A DNA stretch of 35,746 nucleotides, from NCBI GenBank assembly GCA_024681275.1, contig JAILBD010000086.1, positions 1-35,746 on the forward strand, given 5' to 3'. Source of the stretch: Erysipelotrichaceae bacterium (GTDB lineage Bacteria; Bacillota_I; Bacilli_A; Erysipelotrichales; Erysipelotrichaceae). The notes under the pieces were generated by a model. It did no database searches. It was not told where the DNA came from and saw only the letters and a program-made list of their open reading frames with translations. A program made the position numbers and the translations under genes. Numbering within the stretch: position 1 is the stretch's first letter; each line of letters starts with the position of its first letter. This document shows, one piece after another, positions 24,422 to 32,192 of the stretch.

Positions 24422-25574
24422 ATCGTTCTGTGATCTTTTTGAGTGCCCTGACTGCCTTTTTGATGTTGTCCAGTGAGGTCGCCAGATTGATGCGGACCCA
24501 GTTCTCATATCCGTCGGCAAAGGTCTCTCCGGCGTTGACCAGCAGTTTGCATTCTTCTTCCAGATACCTGGCGGCAGAATCCGCTTTGTTGTACTGACCG
24601 ATATTGACGAAGAGGAGGTAGGAACCTTCCAGGGAAGTCATTTCAAAATACCGAGAAAGCTCGTCCCTGATGTATTCATAGTTCTCGTATATGACGTTGT
24701 TGAGATGGTCAAGCCATTCATCGCCATACATGCAGCTGTAATAGGTCGGCAATGCGGAGAAGACGTTGACAGATCCGATATTGTTTTTCTGCTGATAGGC
24801 GATCAGTTTTTTGCGCAGTCTGACATTGGGTATGATGATGTGGCAGTGTGAGAAGAGTGCCAGCGAGAAGGTCTTGGCGACTGCGCTGATCGTGACGATC
24901 TCATTCTGATATTTCCTGAACGAGAGGGCAGGGATGAACTTCTGATCCGGCATGATGAGATCGCAGTGGACTTCATCGGCACAGATCAGGACTTTGTATC
25001 TGTGGCAGAGCTCAAAGAGTTCTTCCAGTTCGCCTTTTTTGAAGACACGGCCCAGAGGATTGTGCGGAGAACACAACATGAAGATCCTGACCTTTGAGGT
25101 CTTGAATCTCTTTTCGATGTCTTTGTAGTCGAAGGTGAAATAGCCGTCATTGTCGACCATCTTTGATTCATAGATCTTTCTTTTTGATCTTCTGATGGTC
25201 GATGCGAACGGGGGATAAAGAGGTGTACAGATCATGATCCCGTCACCTTCTTCACTCAAGGCGTTGACGACCTGGTGGATGGCATCGATTGCGCCTCTGG
25301 AGAAGCGGAACCATTCCTGTTTGTAGGCGACTCCGTTTCTTCTCTCGTGCCAGTCGCTGTAGACTTTATAGTAGTCTTCCGGAAGATTCCAATAGCCGTA
25401 GTCGCCTTGTTCGATAAATGCATGAAGTGCTTCGGTGACTCTTTCGTCACACTTGAAATCCATGTCGGCGATCCACATCGGCAGGCTCTTTGTCTTTCTG
25501 GCCCGCTGCCACTTGACGGAATCGTTTTTCCTGCGGTCGATATAGTATTTTTCGGTAAATGTCTTGTTGTTCAT
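24420..25574 (-). CDS. MalY/PatB-type PLP aminotransferase (C-S beta-lyase)
   Basis: A 384-residue fold type I PLP enzyme of the PatB/MalY group. The N-terminal WIADMDFKCDERVTEAL, CSPHNPLGRVF, the PLP-ring Asp in CADEVHCDLIM, and the PLP Lys in AVAKTFSLALFSHCHIIIPN match the family. Members cleave cystathionine or cysteine S-conjugates to pyruvate, ammonia and a thiol. The start is supported by GGAGTAGAGGTGGCGCT before the ATG and a TATAAT box further upstream, shared back-to-back with the divergent DUF5131 gene. Confidence 0.93.
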   Translation of the reverse strand: MNNKTFTEKYYIDRRKNDSVKWQRARKTKSLPMWIADMDFKCDERVTEALHAFIEQGDYGYWNLPEDYYKVYSDWHERRNGVAYKQEWFRFSRGAIDAIHQVVNALSEEGDGIMICTPLYPPFASTIRRSKRKIYESKMVDNDGYFTFDYKDIEKRFKTSKVRIFMLCSPHNPLGRVFKKGELEELFELCHRYKVLICADEVHCDLIMPDQKFIPALSFRKYQNEIVTISAVAKTFSLALFSHCHIIIPNVRLRKKLIAYQQKNNIGSVNVFSALPTYYSCMYGDEWLDHLNNVIYENYEYIRDELSRYFEMTSLEGSYLLFVNIGQYNKADSAARYLEEECKLLVNAGETFADGYENWVRINLATSLDNIKKAVRALKKITER

Positions 25575-25595
25575 AGCGCCACCTCTACTCCATTA

Positions 25596-25601
25596 TAAAA
25601 T
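25596..25601 (+). promoter_or_regulatory. leaderless -10 box of the DUF5131 gene
   Basis: TAAAAT ends exactly 6 nt before the ATG at 25608. The same AT-rich stretch (CATTATAAAAT) read on the minus strand holds a TATAAT box for the divergent aminotransferase gene, so the two promoters overlap. Confidence 0.65.
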
Positions 25602-25607
25602 AAGAAT

Positions 25608-26312
25608 ATGGAAGTCACCTATAATTGCTGGCATGGCTGTCACAAGAGATCCGAAGGCTGTCTGCACTGTTACGTCTACCGCCGCGACGAATCGGTCGGA
25701 AGAGATGCGTCTGTCGTCTATAAGACGAAGGATTTCGACTTGCCTCTTCGAAGGAACAGGAAGGGAGGATACAAGTATCCTGCAGGAACGCGATTCATGA
25801 TGTGTTTCTCTTCAGATTTCTTCATCGAGGAAGCTGATGAGTGGCGAGGGGATGTCCTGTCGATGATCAGGGAGAGGAATGACTGCAGTTTTTTCTGCAT
25901 CACCAAGAGGCCGGAGCGGATCGAAACCTGCATAGGCGATCTGAGTCTTTATCCCAACCTGCGGATCAGCTGCACGATGGAGAATCAGAGACGTTTTGAT
26001 GAGAGAGCGCCGATCTATCTGGGCCTTCCATTAGGATACAGGGAGATCACGATCGAACCGATGCTGGAAAGGGTCGATATGTCTGCTTACATTGGCATGA
26101 TCGATTCGGTGGCGGTGGGCGGAGAGTCCGGTGAGGATGCCCGTCTTCTGGACTTTGAATGGGTCAAGGATATCCGTGAACAATGTAAAAAGGCACAGGT
26201 CGCTTTTTATTTTCATCAGACCGGTGCCAGGATAAAAGTTGATGGGAAGATCTACCAGATCCCGCGCAGCAAGCAGCATTCTCAGGCGAGAAAGGCTTTC
26301 AAGGATCAGTGA
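25608..26312 (+). CDS. DUF5131 (phage Gp37/Gp68-like) cysteine-motif protein
   Basis: A 234-residue protein whose N-terminus reads NCWHGCHKRSEGCLHCYVYR, the cysteine motif of the DUF5131 family, distantly like radical-SAM Fe-S motifs. Further family segments are FCITKRPERI, ISCTMENQRRFDERAPIYL, EITIEPMLERVD and VAVGGESGEDARLLDFEWV. It is usually found singly in chromosomes or phages and its reaction is unknown. There is no ribosome binding site; TAAAAT ends 6 nt before the ATG. The stop overlaps the convergent DJ-1-like gene by 7 bp with no hairpin of terminator strength. Confidence 0.88.
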   Translation: MEVTYNCWHGCHKRSEGCLHCYVYRRDESVGRDASVVYKTKDFDLPLRRNRKGGYKYPAGTRFMMCFSSDFFIEEADEWRGDVLSMIRERNDCSFFCITKRPERIETCIGDLSLYPNLRISCTMENQRRFDERAPIYLGLPLGYREITIEPMLERVDMSAYIGMIDSVAVGGESGEDARLLDFEWVKDIREQCKKAQVAFYFHQTGARIKVDGKIYQIPRSKQHSQARKAFKDQ

Positions 26313-26836
26313 TACTGAATGGCTTTGAGTACCTCTTCTGCTTTTTCTTCGCTGAGGAGGTTTTTGATGATCAGATAGGAGAATTCAAAAGCCGCACCGA
26401 GTCCTTTGCCGGTGATGAACTTTGAATCCTGCATCGCTTTGACGTCGGCGGGTTCCAGACCTGACTCAAAGCCGGGGAAACAGATGAATCTTCTGTCTTT
26501 CAGAAGGCCTTTGTGGATCAGGATGGACGGGGCCGCACAGATGGCCGCAATGTAGCGGTCTTCTTTTACGAAAAGATCGATCAGTTTCTGAACGCGATCG
26601 TCGTTTTCCAGGTTCTTTGTCCCGGGCTTGCCTCCCGGCAGGATGAGACAGTCATAGAGATAGGGGTCGATCTCATCGATCGTTTTGTGAGGCTGAAAGG
26701 TCACTTGATGGGATGAAGTGATCTCGGGCTTCGTGCCGACCAGTTCCACGCCGATGCCTGCACGATAAAGCAGGTCATAGGTCACCAGAGCTTCACATTC
26801 TTCCAGACCGTCACTTACGATTATCATTGCTTTCAT
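26306..26836 (-). CDS. DJ-1/PfpI family protein
   Basis: A 176-residue class I glutamine amidotransferase-like protein of the DJ-1 group. The nucleophile-elbow Cys is in AAICAAPSIL (near residue 101), and the conserved Glu is in SDGLEECEA near 13. LPGGKPGTKNL carries the family's glycine turn. Members are stress-related deglycase or chaperone-like proteins; activity here is unproven. GAGGTAAAAGCAC precedes the ATG, with TATAAT upstream. It is divergent from the EIIBC-like gene at 26887. Confidence 0.92.
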   Translation of the reverse strand: MKAMIIVSDGLEECEALVTYDLLYRAGIGVELVGTKPEITSSHQVTFQPHKTIDEIDPYLYDCLILPGGKPGTKNLENDDRVQKLIDLFVKEDRYIAAICAAPSILIHKGLLKDRRFICFPGFESGLEPADVKAMQDSKFITGKGLGAAFEFSYLIIKNLLSEEKAEEVLKAIQYH

Positions 26837-26874
26837 GTGCTTTTACCTCTTTTTCATTATATGTCTTTTTGTTG

Positions 26875-26880
26875 TAGAAT
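26875..26880 (+). promoter_or_regulatory. leaderless -10 box of the degenerate EIIBC gene
   Basis: TAGAAT ends exactly 6 nt before the ATG at 26887. A partial -35 (TTTCAT, 26852-26857) lies 17 bp upstream. No Shine-Dalgarno sequence. Confidence 0.65.
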
Positions 26881-26886
26881 AATTGT

Positions 26887-28413
26887 ATGAAAAGAATTAT
26901 GAATCTCTACGAAAGCTGCAAGACACCGATCAGAGTCGCTTATTTCGGTTTCATCCTGATCGCCTTCGGCTTTTTTATCCAGAACGAAAGCGTCAATGTG
27001 TTCTATACCTTCCGTTCCAATATAATCCTGTTTCTGGCCGAATTATGTCTGAGGATCGGTGAATTCATCATCATGAATCTGCCGCTGATCTTCATGCTGA
27101 ACATCGTGTGCAAGAAAGCGAACAATGCTTCTCCTGTCGTCATGGCTCTGGTCGGCTACTTCACTTTCATCGTCACGACGATGTTGTTTTCGACACAGAC
27201 TCTGAATGCGCAGGCCTATGCTTCGGGATACGGCATCAATTCGATATTCAATTCTTCAAATGGTCCGCGTCTTCCGCTGGAGACGGGCATGATCGGCTCT
27301 TTCCTGGTCGCTTATGCGACAAGGTGGTCTTTCATCCTTTCCAGGCACAGAGAGAGCTATTCTCTGACCAACATCTTTGCCAGAGACACTTCGGGTCTGA
27401 TCTATAATTTCATCTTCTGTTTCCTGCTGGGTCTGATCGTTTCCTACACCTTCCCGTTTGCGTACATGTATCTGCAAAGGGCGATCACTTTTATCGGTGC
27501 CGACCTTCTTGACCCGATGAGGATCGGCCTGTATTCGGTACTGGACAGGGTCCTGTCCATACTCGGTTTAGGCAACATCATCAGATATCCGTTCTGGTAT
27601 ACTTCCGCAGGCGGTTCTTTCTCAAATACCGTTACCGGTCAGAGCGTTCTGGGCGATGTCAATATCTGGACTTACATCAAGGATTCCAATGCGACTTATA
27701 TCGGCGCAGGCCGTTTCATCACCCCGTTCTATGTGATCAACATGTTCATCATCCCTGGTTTCTATCTGGGGACACTGTTCTCGATGAGCGACAGGAATGA
27801 CCGTGGACTGCTGACTTTCGCGATCCTTTTCGCGATCCTGCTTTCGATCGTTGCCGGCAATCCGCTGCCGACGGAACTGCTGATGCTGATGACGTCTCCC
27901 GCACTTCTGCTCGTCTATCTGATACTGGTCGGTTTCTGTTCAAGCGGACTGGTCTCTTTTGAAGCGTTCCTGGGTTTCTCCAGCCGCATCAGCAATACCG
28001 TCATCGCGATGCCGGGCAGTTTTGCGGATTTCATCATCAATATCCGCAACTCTTCTCTGCTTCCTTCGATCCGGATCATCCTGATATTCGGCCTTGCGGG
28101 TTTCGTCTTCATGCTGCTGTTCACGATGTTCTATTACCGTTATCTGGCTTTTGATTTTGCCAGAAGCGGCAACGGAGAGGAACTGGTGAACGATCTGATC
28201 AGGATAGCCGGCGGTACTGACAATATCATTTCTGCGGGTTCCGGTCTTTTCAAACTCAACGTCTATATCCGCGATCCGGAAAAGATCTCTTTTGAGAAGA
28301 TCCAGGAGATCGGCATACGAAAAGTGGTCGAAACACGCAATGGTCTGACCTTTGAGCTTGGGACTTCCTGCAATGCGATCGCCAGAAGGATCAACAGACG
28401 CCTGATAAAATAG
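26887..28413 (+). CDS. degenerate PTS glucose-type EIIBC homologue lacking the phospho-Cys
   Basis: A 508-residue membrane protein with about ten hydrophobic segments aligning with glucose/GlcNAc-type EIIC, and a C-terminal ~75-residue EIIB-like domain (LVNDLIRIAGGTDNIISAGSG, then KLNVYIRD). In active EIIB the motif is DACITRLRV. Here the phosphocysteine position is Gly453. In EIIC, the GITEPIE sugar-binding motif aligns with GNPLPTE (about 320-327), losing the first Glu, and the GLHHI motif reads GLGNI. The fold is kept but the PTS chemistry appears lost, suggesting a facilitator, a sensor or an unrelated membrane role. It sits directly upstream of rpmH and has no ribosome binding site. Confidence 0.82.
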   Translation: MKRIMNLYESCKTPIRVAYFGFILIAFGFFIQNESVNVFYTFRSNIILFLAELCLRIGEFIIMNLPLIFMLNIVCKKANNASPVVMALVGYFTFIVTTMLFSTQTLNAQAYASGYGINSIFNSSNGPRLPLETGMIGSFLVAYATRWSFILSRHRESYSLTNIFARDTSGLIYNFIFCFLLGLIVSYTFPFAYMYLQRAITFIGADLLDPMRIGLYSVLDRVLSILGLGNIIRYPFWYTSAGGSFSNTVTGQSVLGDVNIWTYIKDSNATYIGAGRFITPFYVINMFIIPGFYLGTLFSMSDRNDRGLLTFAILFAILLSIVAGNPLPTELLMLMTSPALLLVYLILVGFCSSGLVSFEAFLGFSSRISNTVIAMPGSFADFIINIRNSSLLPSIRIILIFGLAGFVFMLLFTMFYYRYLAFDFARSGNGEELVNDLIRIAGGTDNIISAGSGLFKLNVYIRDPEKISFEKIQEIGIRKVVETRNGLTFELGTSCNAIARRINRRLIK

Positions 28414-28435
28414 AAGATTAGTTCTTTCTGGCTTA

Positions 28436-28465
28436 TTGACATTTCTTCCCCCTTTGGACTAAAAT
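28436..28465 (+). promoter_or_regulatory. rpmH promoter
   Basis: Consensus TTGACA (28436-28441), 18-bp spacer, TAAAAT (28460-28465). It gives a ~25-nt leader with AGGAAAGGTGG before the rpmH ATG. Confidence 0.82.
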
Positions 28466-28496
28466 TTAATAGTAATTTTTAGGAAAGGTGGCTTAT

Positions 28497-28637
28497 ATGG
28501 CAACAAAGAGAACGTATCAACCAAGCAAAAGAAAACGCCAGAATGTCCATGGTTTCAGAGCCAGAATGAAGACAGTCGGCGGACGTAAGGTATTAGCCAG
28601 ACGTCGTGCTAAAGGTAGAAAGGTATTATCCGATTAA
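28497..28637 (+). CDS. rpmH: 50S ribosomal protein L34
   Basis: A 46-residue, highly basic protein beginning [20 protein letters not shown] and ending in the standard [18 protein letters not shown], so it is complete. It binds 23S rRNA in the large subunit. Strong promoter and ribosome binding site upstream. It is followed by rnpA, its near-universal neighbour, after a small hairpin that includes its last stop-codon base. Confidence 0.98.
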   Translation: MATKRTYQPSKRKRQNVHGFRARMKTVGGRKVLARRRAKGRKVLSD

Positions 28638-28656
28638 AGTCACTTAGGTGGCTTTT
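28637..28656 (+). terminator. weak attenuator hairpin between rpmH and rnpA
   Basis: AAGTCAC (28637-28643), loop TTAG, GTGGCTT (28648-28654, one G-T pair), followed by TTATTTAT. Partial termination here would keep rnpA expression far below rpmH. Confidence 0.6.
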
Positions 28657-28664
28657 ATTTATAT

Positions 28665-28994
28665 ATGAAAAAAGAGTACCGGGTCAGGAAAAATGAGGAG
28701 TTCTCTTCGATCATTTCTCTGAAGCGTTCCGTTGCAAACGCGTTTTTTGTCGTATATCATTCTCCTAAAAAGGAGGAACATGCCAGGGCGGGCATCTCGG
28801 TATCGAAAAAACTGGGCAATGCGGTGGAGAGAAACAAGATCAAGAGGCAGGTCAGAGAGATGATCAGGGCGCTTGTGGATTTTGAGAATTACCCGAAGGA
28901 TATCATCGTGATCGTGCGGAAACCGTATTTGGGACGCAGTTTTGCAGAGAATAAAAATGATTTGGAAATAGCACTCAAAAAGGCTATAATATAA
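28665..28994 (+). CDS. rnpA: ribonuclease P protein component
   Basis: A 109-residue basic protein that assists the RNase P RNA in 5' tRNA maturation. The RNR motif region reads GNAVERNKIKRQVREMIR (about 46-63); the N-terminus is YRVRKNEEFSSIISLKRSVANAFFVVY, as usual. Between rpmH and yidC, as in most bacteria. Its own ribosome binding site is poor (AGGTGG lies 13 nt upstream), consistent with low expression. Confidence 0.97.
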   Translation: MKKEYRVRKNEEFSSIISLKRSVANAFFVVYHSPKKEEHARAGISVSKKLGNAVERNKIKRQVREMIRALVDFENYPKDIIVIVRKPYLGRSFAENKNDLEIALKKAII

Positions 28995-29021
28995 CAGTAT
29001 GAAATTGTTAAGGAGCAAATT

Positions 29022-29861
29022 ATGAATAAAAAACGCTTAAAACTTGTCTTCTCACTCATAGCTTTGGCGTTGTTGCTGACAGGCTGTTCGACTTCGACCG
29101 AACTCATAACATTAGACACAACTTTTTCAGAGGCAATGAATGACGGCTTTTTATCGGCCTTAATCACTTATCCATTATCTCAGGCGATCAACTGGCTGAC
29201 TCCGAAGATGGGAATCTTCTGGGCCGTCACGATCGTCACGATCGTGCTCAACGTGATCGTCCTTGCGTTCACGTTCAAGTCCAGCGTTGCGATGCAGAAG
29301 ATGCAGGAACTTCAGCCTGAACTGCAGAAGATACAGGCCAAGTATGAAGGCAGATCTGATGACATGTCTCAGCAGCGCATGGCTATGGAGATGCAGCAGG
29401 TCTATAACAAGTACGGCATCAATCCGTTCGGTTCGATACTTGCAACATTCATTCAGTTTCCTCTGCTGATCGGCATGTACAATGCGGTCAGAAGGTCAGA
29501 GGCTGTCGCCAATGCGACTTTCGCAGGCGTATCGCTTTCCCAGTCTCCGTCAATGGCGATCAGGAGTCAGGCTTGGATCTGTCTGGTCATCTTCGTCCTG
29601 ATGGTCGCATGTCAGCTCATCTCGATCAAGATCCCGCAGTGGCTCGCAGAGAAGCGCGGCAAGGAAGAAGCTGAAAAGCATCACAAGACTTACAAGAAAC
29701 CTGAAAATCAGAATCAGATGATGACCTATTCGATGCTGGCTATGGTCGCTCTGGCAATGTATTCCATTCCGACGGCCGTTTCCCTTTACTATTGCATCTC
29801 TTCGATCGTCAACATCATCAAGGCGCTTGTCATTGACAGGCTGACCCACAAGGAGGCGTAA
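29022..29861 (+). CDS. yidC: membrane protein insertase YidC (lipoprotein type)
   Basis: A 279-residue YidC/Oxa1/SpoIIIJ insertase. The signal peptide ends in lipobox LLTGC (C22), then five membrane segments with the MYNAVRRSEAVANATFAGVSL region and a cytoplasmic basic/helical tail, as in Gram-positive YidC. It inserts membrane proteins with or without SecYEG. TAAGGAGCAAATT precedes the ATG. It is followed 2 bp later by jag. Confidence 0.96.
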   Translation: MNKKRLKLVFSLIALALLLTGCSTSTELITLDTTFSEAMNDGFLSALITYPLSQAINWLTPKMGIFWAVTIVTIVLNVIVLAFTFKSSVAMQKMQELQPELQKIQAKYEGRSDDMSQQRMAMEMQQVYNKYGINPFGSILATFIQFPLLIGMYNAVRRSEAVANATFAGVSLSQSPSMAIRSQAWICLVIFVLMVACQLISIKIPQWLAEKRGKEEAEKHHKTYKKPENQNQMMTYSMLAMVALAMYSIPTAVSLYYCISSIVNIIKALVIDRLTHKEA

Positions 29862-29863
29862 AC

Positions 29864-30523
29864 ATGAAACAGTATACAGGCAGGACATTGGATGAAGTCC
29901 TCAACAGCATCGCTGCTGAGCAGGGCTGCCAGGTTCAGGACATCACATATAATGTTCTTGAAGAAGAAAAAGGTGGTATATTCGGTCTCCATAAATCTGT
30001 CACGATCGAGGCTTTCACTTCCAAGGATGTCAAAGAATTCATCTTTGATTACCTCGGCGCATATTTCACTGAACTGAATCAGGGCGTTGCGATCGAGATC
30101 ATCGTTGAGAAGGACAAGGATAAAGAGGAAGAGCTCTTATATCGCGTCATCCTGGATGCGGAGAACAATGCGATCATCATCGGCAAGAACGGTCAGACTC
30201 TCAGAGCGATCTCGACTGTTCTGAAGGCTGCTGTCAATGCGACTTTCAAGAAGAGGATCAATCTGGTCGTCGATGTCAACCATTACAAGGAAGACCGTTA
30301 CAAGAAGGTCAAGGCGATCGCCAGAAGAGAAGCGATCAACGTCGCCAAGAGCCATGTTGACTGTGAACTGGATCCGATGCCTAATGATGAGAGAAAAGTC
30401 ATCCATCAGTATCTTCAGGATTTCAAGAATGTCACGACAGTTTCCGTAGGTGAAGGAAACAAGAGACATCTGGTCATCAAATACGCTCCGGATAAAGAGA
30501 AAGAAGAAAAAGAAACAGATTGA
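29864..30523 (+). CDS. jag: RNA-binding protein Jag/KhpB (EloR)
   Basis: A 219-residue protein with an N-terminal Jag domain (about 1-50), a KH domain with the GKNG loop at 107-110, and an R3H domain with R177-x-x-x-H181 (ERKVIHQYL). It binds RNA and, in other Firmicutes, partners KhpA to control cell elongation. The ATG follows AAGGAGGCGTAAAC inside the end of yidC. Its TGA stop is in the loop of a shared terminator; mnmE, the common next gene, is not there. Confidence 0.95.
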   Translation: MKQYTGRTLDEVLNSIAAEQGCQVQDITYNVLEEEKGGIFGLHKSVTIEAFTSKDVKEFIFDYLGAYFTELNQGVAIEIIVEKDKDKEEELLYRVILDAENNAIIIGKNGQTLRAISTVLKAAVNATFKKRINLVVDVNHYKEDRYKKVKAIARREAINVAKSHVDCELDPMPNDERKVIHQYLQDFKNVTTVSVGEGNKRHLVIKYAPDKEKEEKETD

Positions 30524-30535
30524 TCTGTTTCTTTT
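30508..30535. terminator. bidirectional terminator between jag and methyltransferase
   Basis: Twelve base pairs: AAAAGAAACAGA (30508-30519), loop TTGA, TCTGTTTCTTTT (30524-30535). The jag TGA (30521-30523) is in the loop. The minus-strand TAA (30534-30536) overlaps the 3' arm. Confidence 0.88.
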
Positions 30536-31295
30536 ATTTTGTCAGTATGTCGACGATGTGGGCACTGGCACCGAGAAGTTCTTTTCTCTCACAGGTCTTT
30601 TGATGGAAGTCGAGATAGGCCACAAATGTCTCTTCATCCATCCTGTTGATCGCATCCCGCATGTAATCGGTCGGTCCGTCTGAGGCAAAGCGCCTGATCA
30701 GTCTGAGGCCGGCTTTTTCATTGAGCTCATCGATCTCTTCTATCCTTGACTGGATGAATATGGCTTCCGGATCGTTGATACGGAAATCGTCTTCCAGTTT
30801 GTCTTTGATCCGTTTGTAGTTGTCATCCTTGAAGGCGTATTCGATCACGGCATATTCATTCATGATGTAGGTGACAAAGATGTTCCTGCGGGTGATCCTT
30901 TTGGCTTCTAAGAGCGCTTTCAGGCGGTCGTTTCTGTCGTAGAGATGATAGAGGGGGCCGAACATGATCGCTAAGTCGAATTCGTCGTCCTTGAACATGG
31001 ACAGGTCGACCGCACTGGCTTCCACGATCCGGATCTCCTTGTCTTTCGCTCTCAACATGCCGATGTTTGGCCTGACATATTCGACAGCTGTCACATCATA
31101 GCCTTCCTCTTTCAAAGCGATGGAATAGCGTCCCGGTCCGGCGCCAATGTCCACGATCCTGTCGCCTTTTTTCAGGTATTCATGGATGAATTTCATGGAG
31201 GTCAGGAATTCTACCTGTCCATGTCTGCGATCCAGTCGCTTATTCTCATTGAATTTGTTGTAGAAATCTGTCAGTTTCTTTTTCTGCTCATCCAT
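30534..31295 (-). CDS. class I SAM-dependent methyltransferase
   Basis: A 253-residue cytosolic Rossmann-fold methyltransferase. SAM motif I is VDIGAGPGRYS near 49-59, the acidic residue of motif II is VTAVEYV, and motif III/IV appears as DEFDLAIMFGPLYHL. Substrate unknown; small-molecule targets are typical of this group. AAAGGAAGG precedes the ATG at 31295, just downstream of the T-run of a terminator after the GH25 gene, so it may be read from the same transcript after attenuation. Confidence 0.9.
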   Translation of the reverse strand: MDEQKKKLTDFYNKFNENKRLDRRHGQVEFLTSMKFIHEYLKKGDRIVDIGAGPGRYSIALKEEGYDVTAVEYVRPNIGMLRAKDKEIRIVEASAVDLSMFKDDEFDLAIMFGPLYHLYDRNDRLKALLEAKRITRRNIFVTYIMNEYAVIEYAFKDDNYKRIKDKLEDDFRINDPEAIFIQSRIEEIDELNEKAGLRLIRRFASDGPTDYMRDAINRMDEETFVAYLDFHQKTCERKELLGASAHIVDILTK

Positions 31296-31313
31296 GTTGC
31301 GGACCTTCCTTTA

Positions 31314-31337
31314 AGAAAAAACGATCAGAATGATCGT
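31314..31337 (-). terminator. terminator/attenuator between GH25 gene and methyltransferase
   Basis: Minus strand: ACGATCA (31331-31337), loop TTC, TGATCGT (31321-31327), then TTTTTT. It ends about 20 nt before the methyltransferase start. Confidence 0.78.
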
Positions 31338-31339
31338 CC

Positions 31340-32170
31340 TTATTCGTTCTCCTCTTTGGCGATGAACATGATGTTGAGGTCAGTCGGTTCACTGATCCCG
31401 TTGATCGTTCCATTCTTGGAATACTGCCAGATGGCGATCGGGTATTCCAGTTTCGGCTCATCCGTATCGTACTGGGCAAACCAGAAAGGATAGTCTGTGA
31501 GCCTGTCCATCTCAAAATAGTTCTCAGCCCAATAGAGATAGGTGTAGATCATGCATTCATGGCCTTCTTTTTCAATGCGTTTGATGAAAGCCAGAGCGTT
31601 GTCAGTCAGTTGTTTGGCTTCAAGACCCTCCAGGCGGGGTTTCTCATCTTCAATGAAGACTTCTTCGCAGTCGTAGACGACAGGCAGGTCGAGATGTTTT
31701 CCTTTCAGGTGTTCGATGACCCATTCGGCTTCTTCGACCGCTTCTTTTTCATTGATGGCCTGGGAGAAGAAGTACACGCCGATCTTCAGCCCATTCTCCT
31801 TGGCGCCTTTATAGTTCTGTTCGAATTTGTCGTCTTCATATAAAAGACCGGTGGTCGCTCCGCGTCTGCCGATGCGCAGATAGGCGAATTCGACGCTGTC
31901 GTTCTTAACTTTCTTCCAGTCGATATCATCCTGAAATTCTGAGACATCGATGCCGAAACTGCTGCTGAAGTGTTCGTCTTCGTAGTAGTATTTGCCGCTG
32001 ATCACGTCGATCTTTGTGTAATCGATCTCTTTGATCGAATCGACAGTCTCTTCTTCCACGATGTCTTCCGGGACTTTCTTTTCTCTCCGTCCGAGGACGA
32101 TGAGGGAGGTGAAGATCAGGAAGAGGACCAGTATGATCAGTTCAAGTCTCAGATTTTTGAATTTGTTCAT
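31340..32170 (-). CDS. membrane-anchored GH25 lysozyme-family protein
   Basis: A 276-residue protein. One N-terminal transmembrane anchor (about 9-28), a spacer, then a GH25 domain from about 70: GIDVSEFQDDIDWKKVKNDSVEF, LPVVYDCE (catalytic acid pair), FWFAQYD, and IWQYSKNG followed by DLNIMF. It would cleave peptidoglycan muramyl bonds outside the membrane. I chose the ATG at 32170 (MNKFKNLRLELII): minus-strand TATAAT ends exactly 6 nt before it, and an upstream in-frame extension would cross the divergent gene's promoter and coding region. Confidence 0.92.
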   Translation of the reverse strand: MNKFKNLRLELIILVLFLIFTSLIVLGRREKKVPEDIVEEETVDSIKEIDYTKIDVISGKYYYEDEHFSSSFGIDVSEFQDDIDWKKVKNDSVEFAYLRIGRRGATTGLLYEDDKFEQNYKGAKENGLKIGVYFFSQAINEKEAVEEAEWVIEHLKGKHLDLPVVYDCEEVFIEDEKPRLEGLEAKQLTDNALAFIKRIEKEGHECMIYTYLYWAENYFEMDRLTDYPFWFAQYDTDEPKLEYPIAIWQYSKNGTINGISEPTDLNIMFIAKEENE

Positions 32171-32176
32171 AACAAA

Positions 32177-32184
32177 ATTATAAT
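32177..32184. promoter_or_regulatory. overlapping divergent -10 boxes in a 22-bp intergenic gap
   Basis: Minus strand TATAAT (32177-32182) ends 6 nt before the GH25 ATG. Plus strand TATAAT (32179-32184) ends 8 nt before the GNAT ATG at 32193. The boxes share four base pairs, so only one polymerase could open the site at a time. No Shine-Dalgarno sequence fits on either side. Confidence 0.75.
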
Positions 32185-32192
32185 ATATACAG

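Noticed and set aside
28414..28496. Replication origin upstream of rpmH
   Set aside because: The gap is only 83 bp, filled by the rpmH promoter and leader. No TTATNCACA-type DnaA boxes are seen and dnaA is not adjacent.
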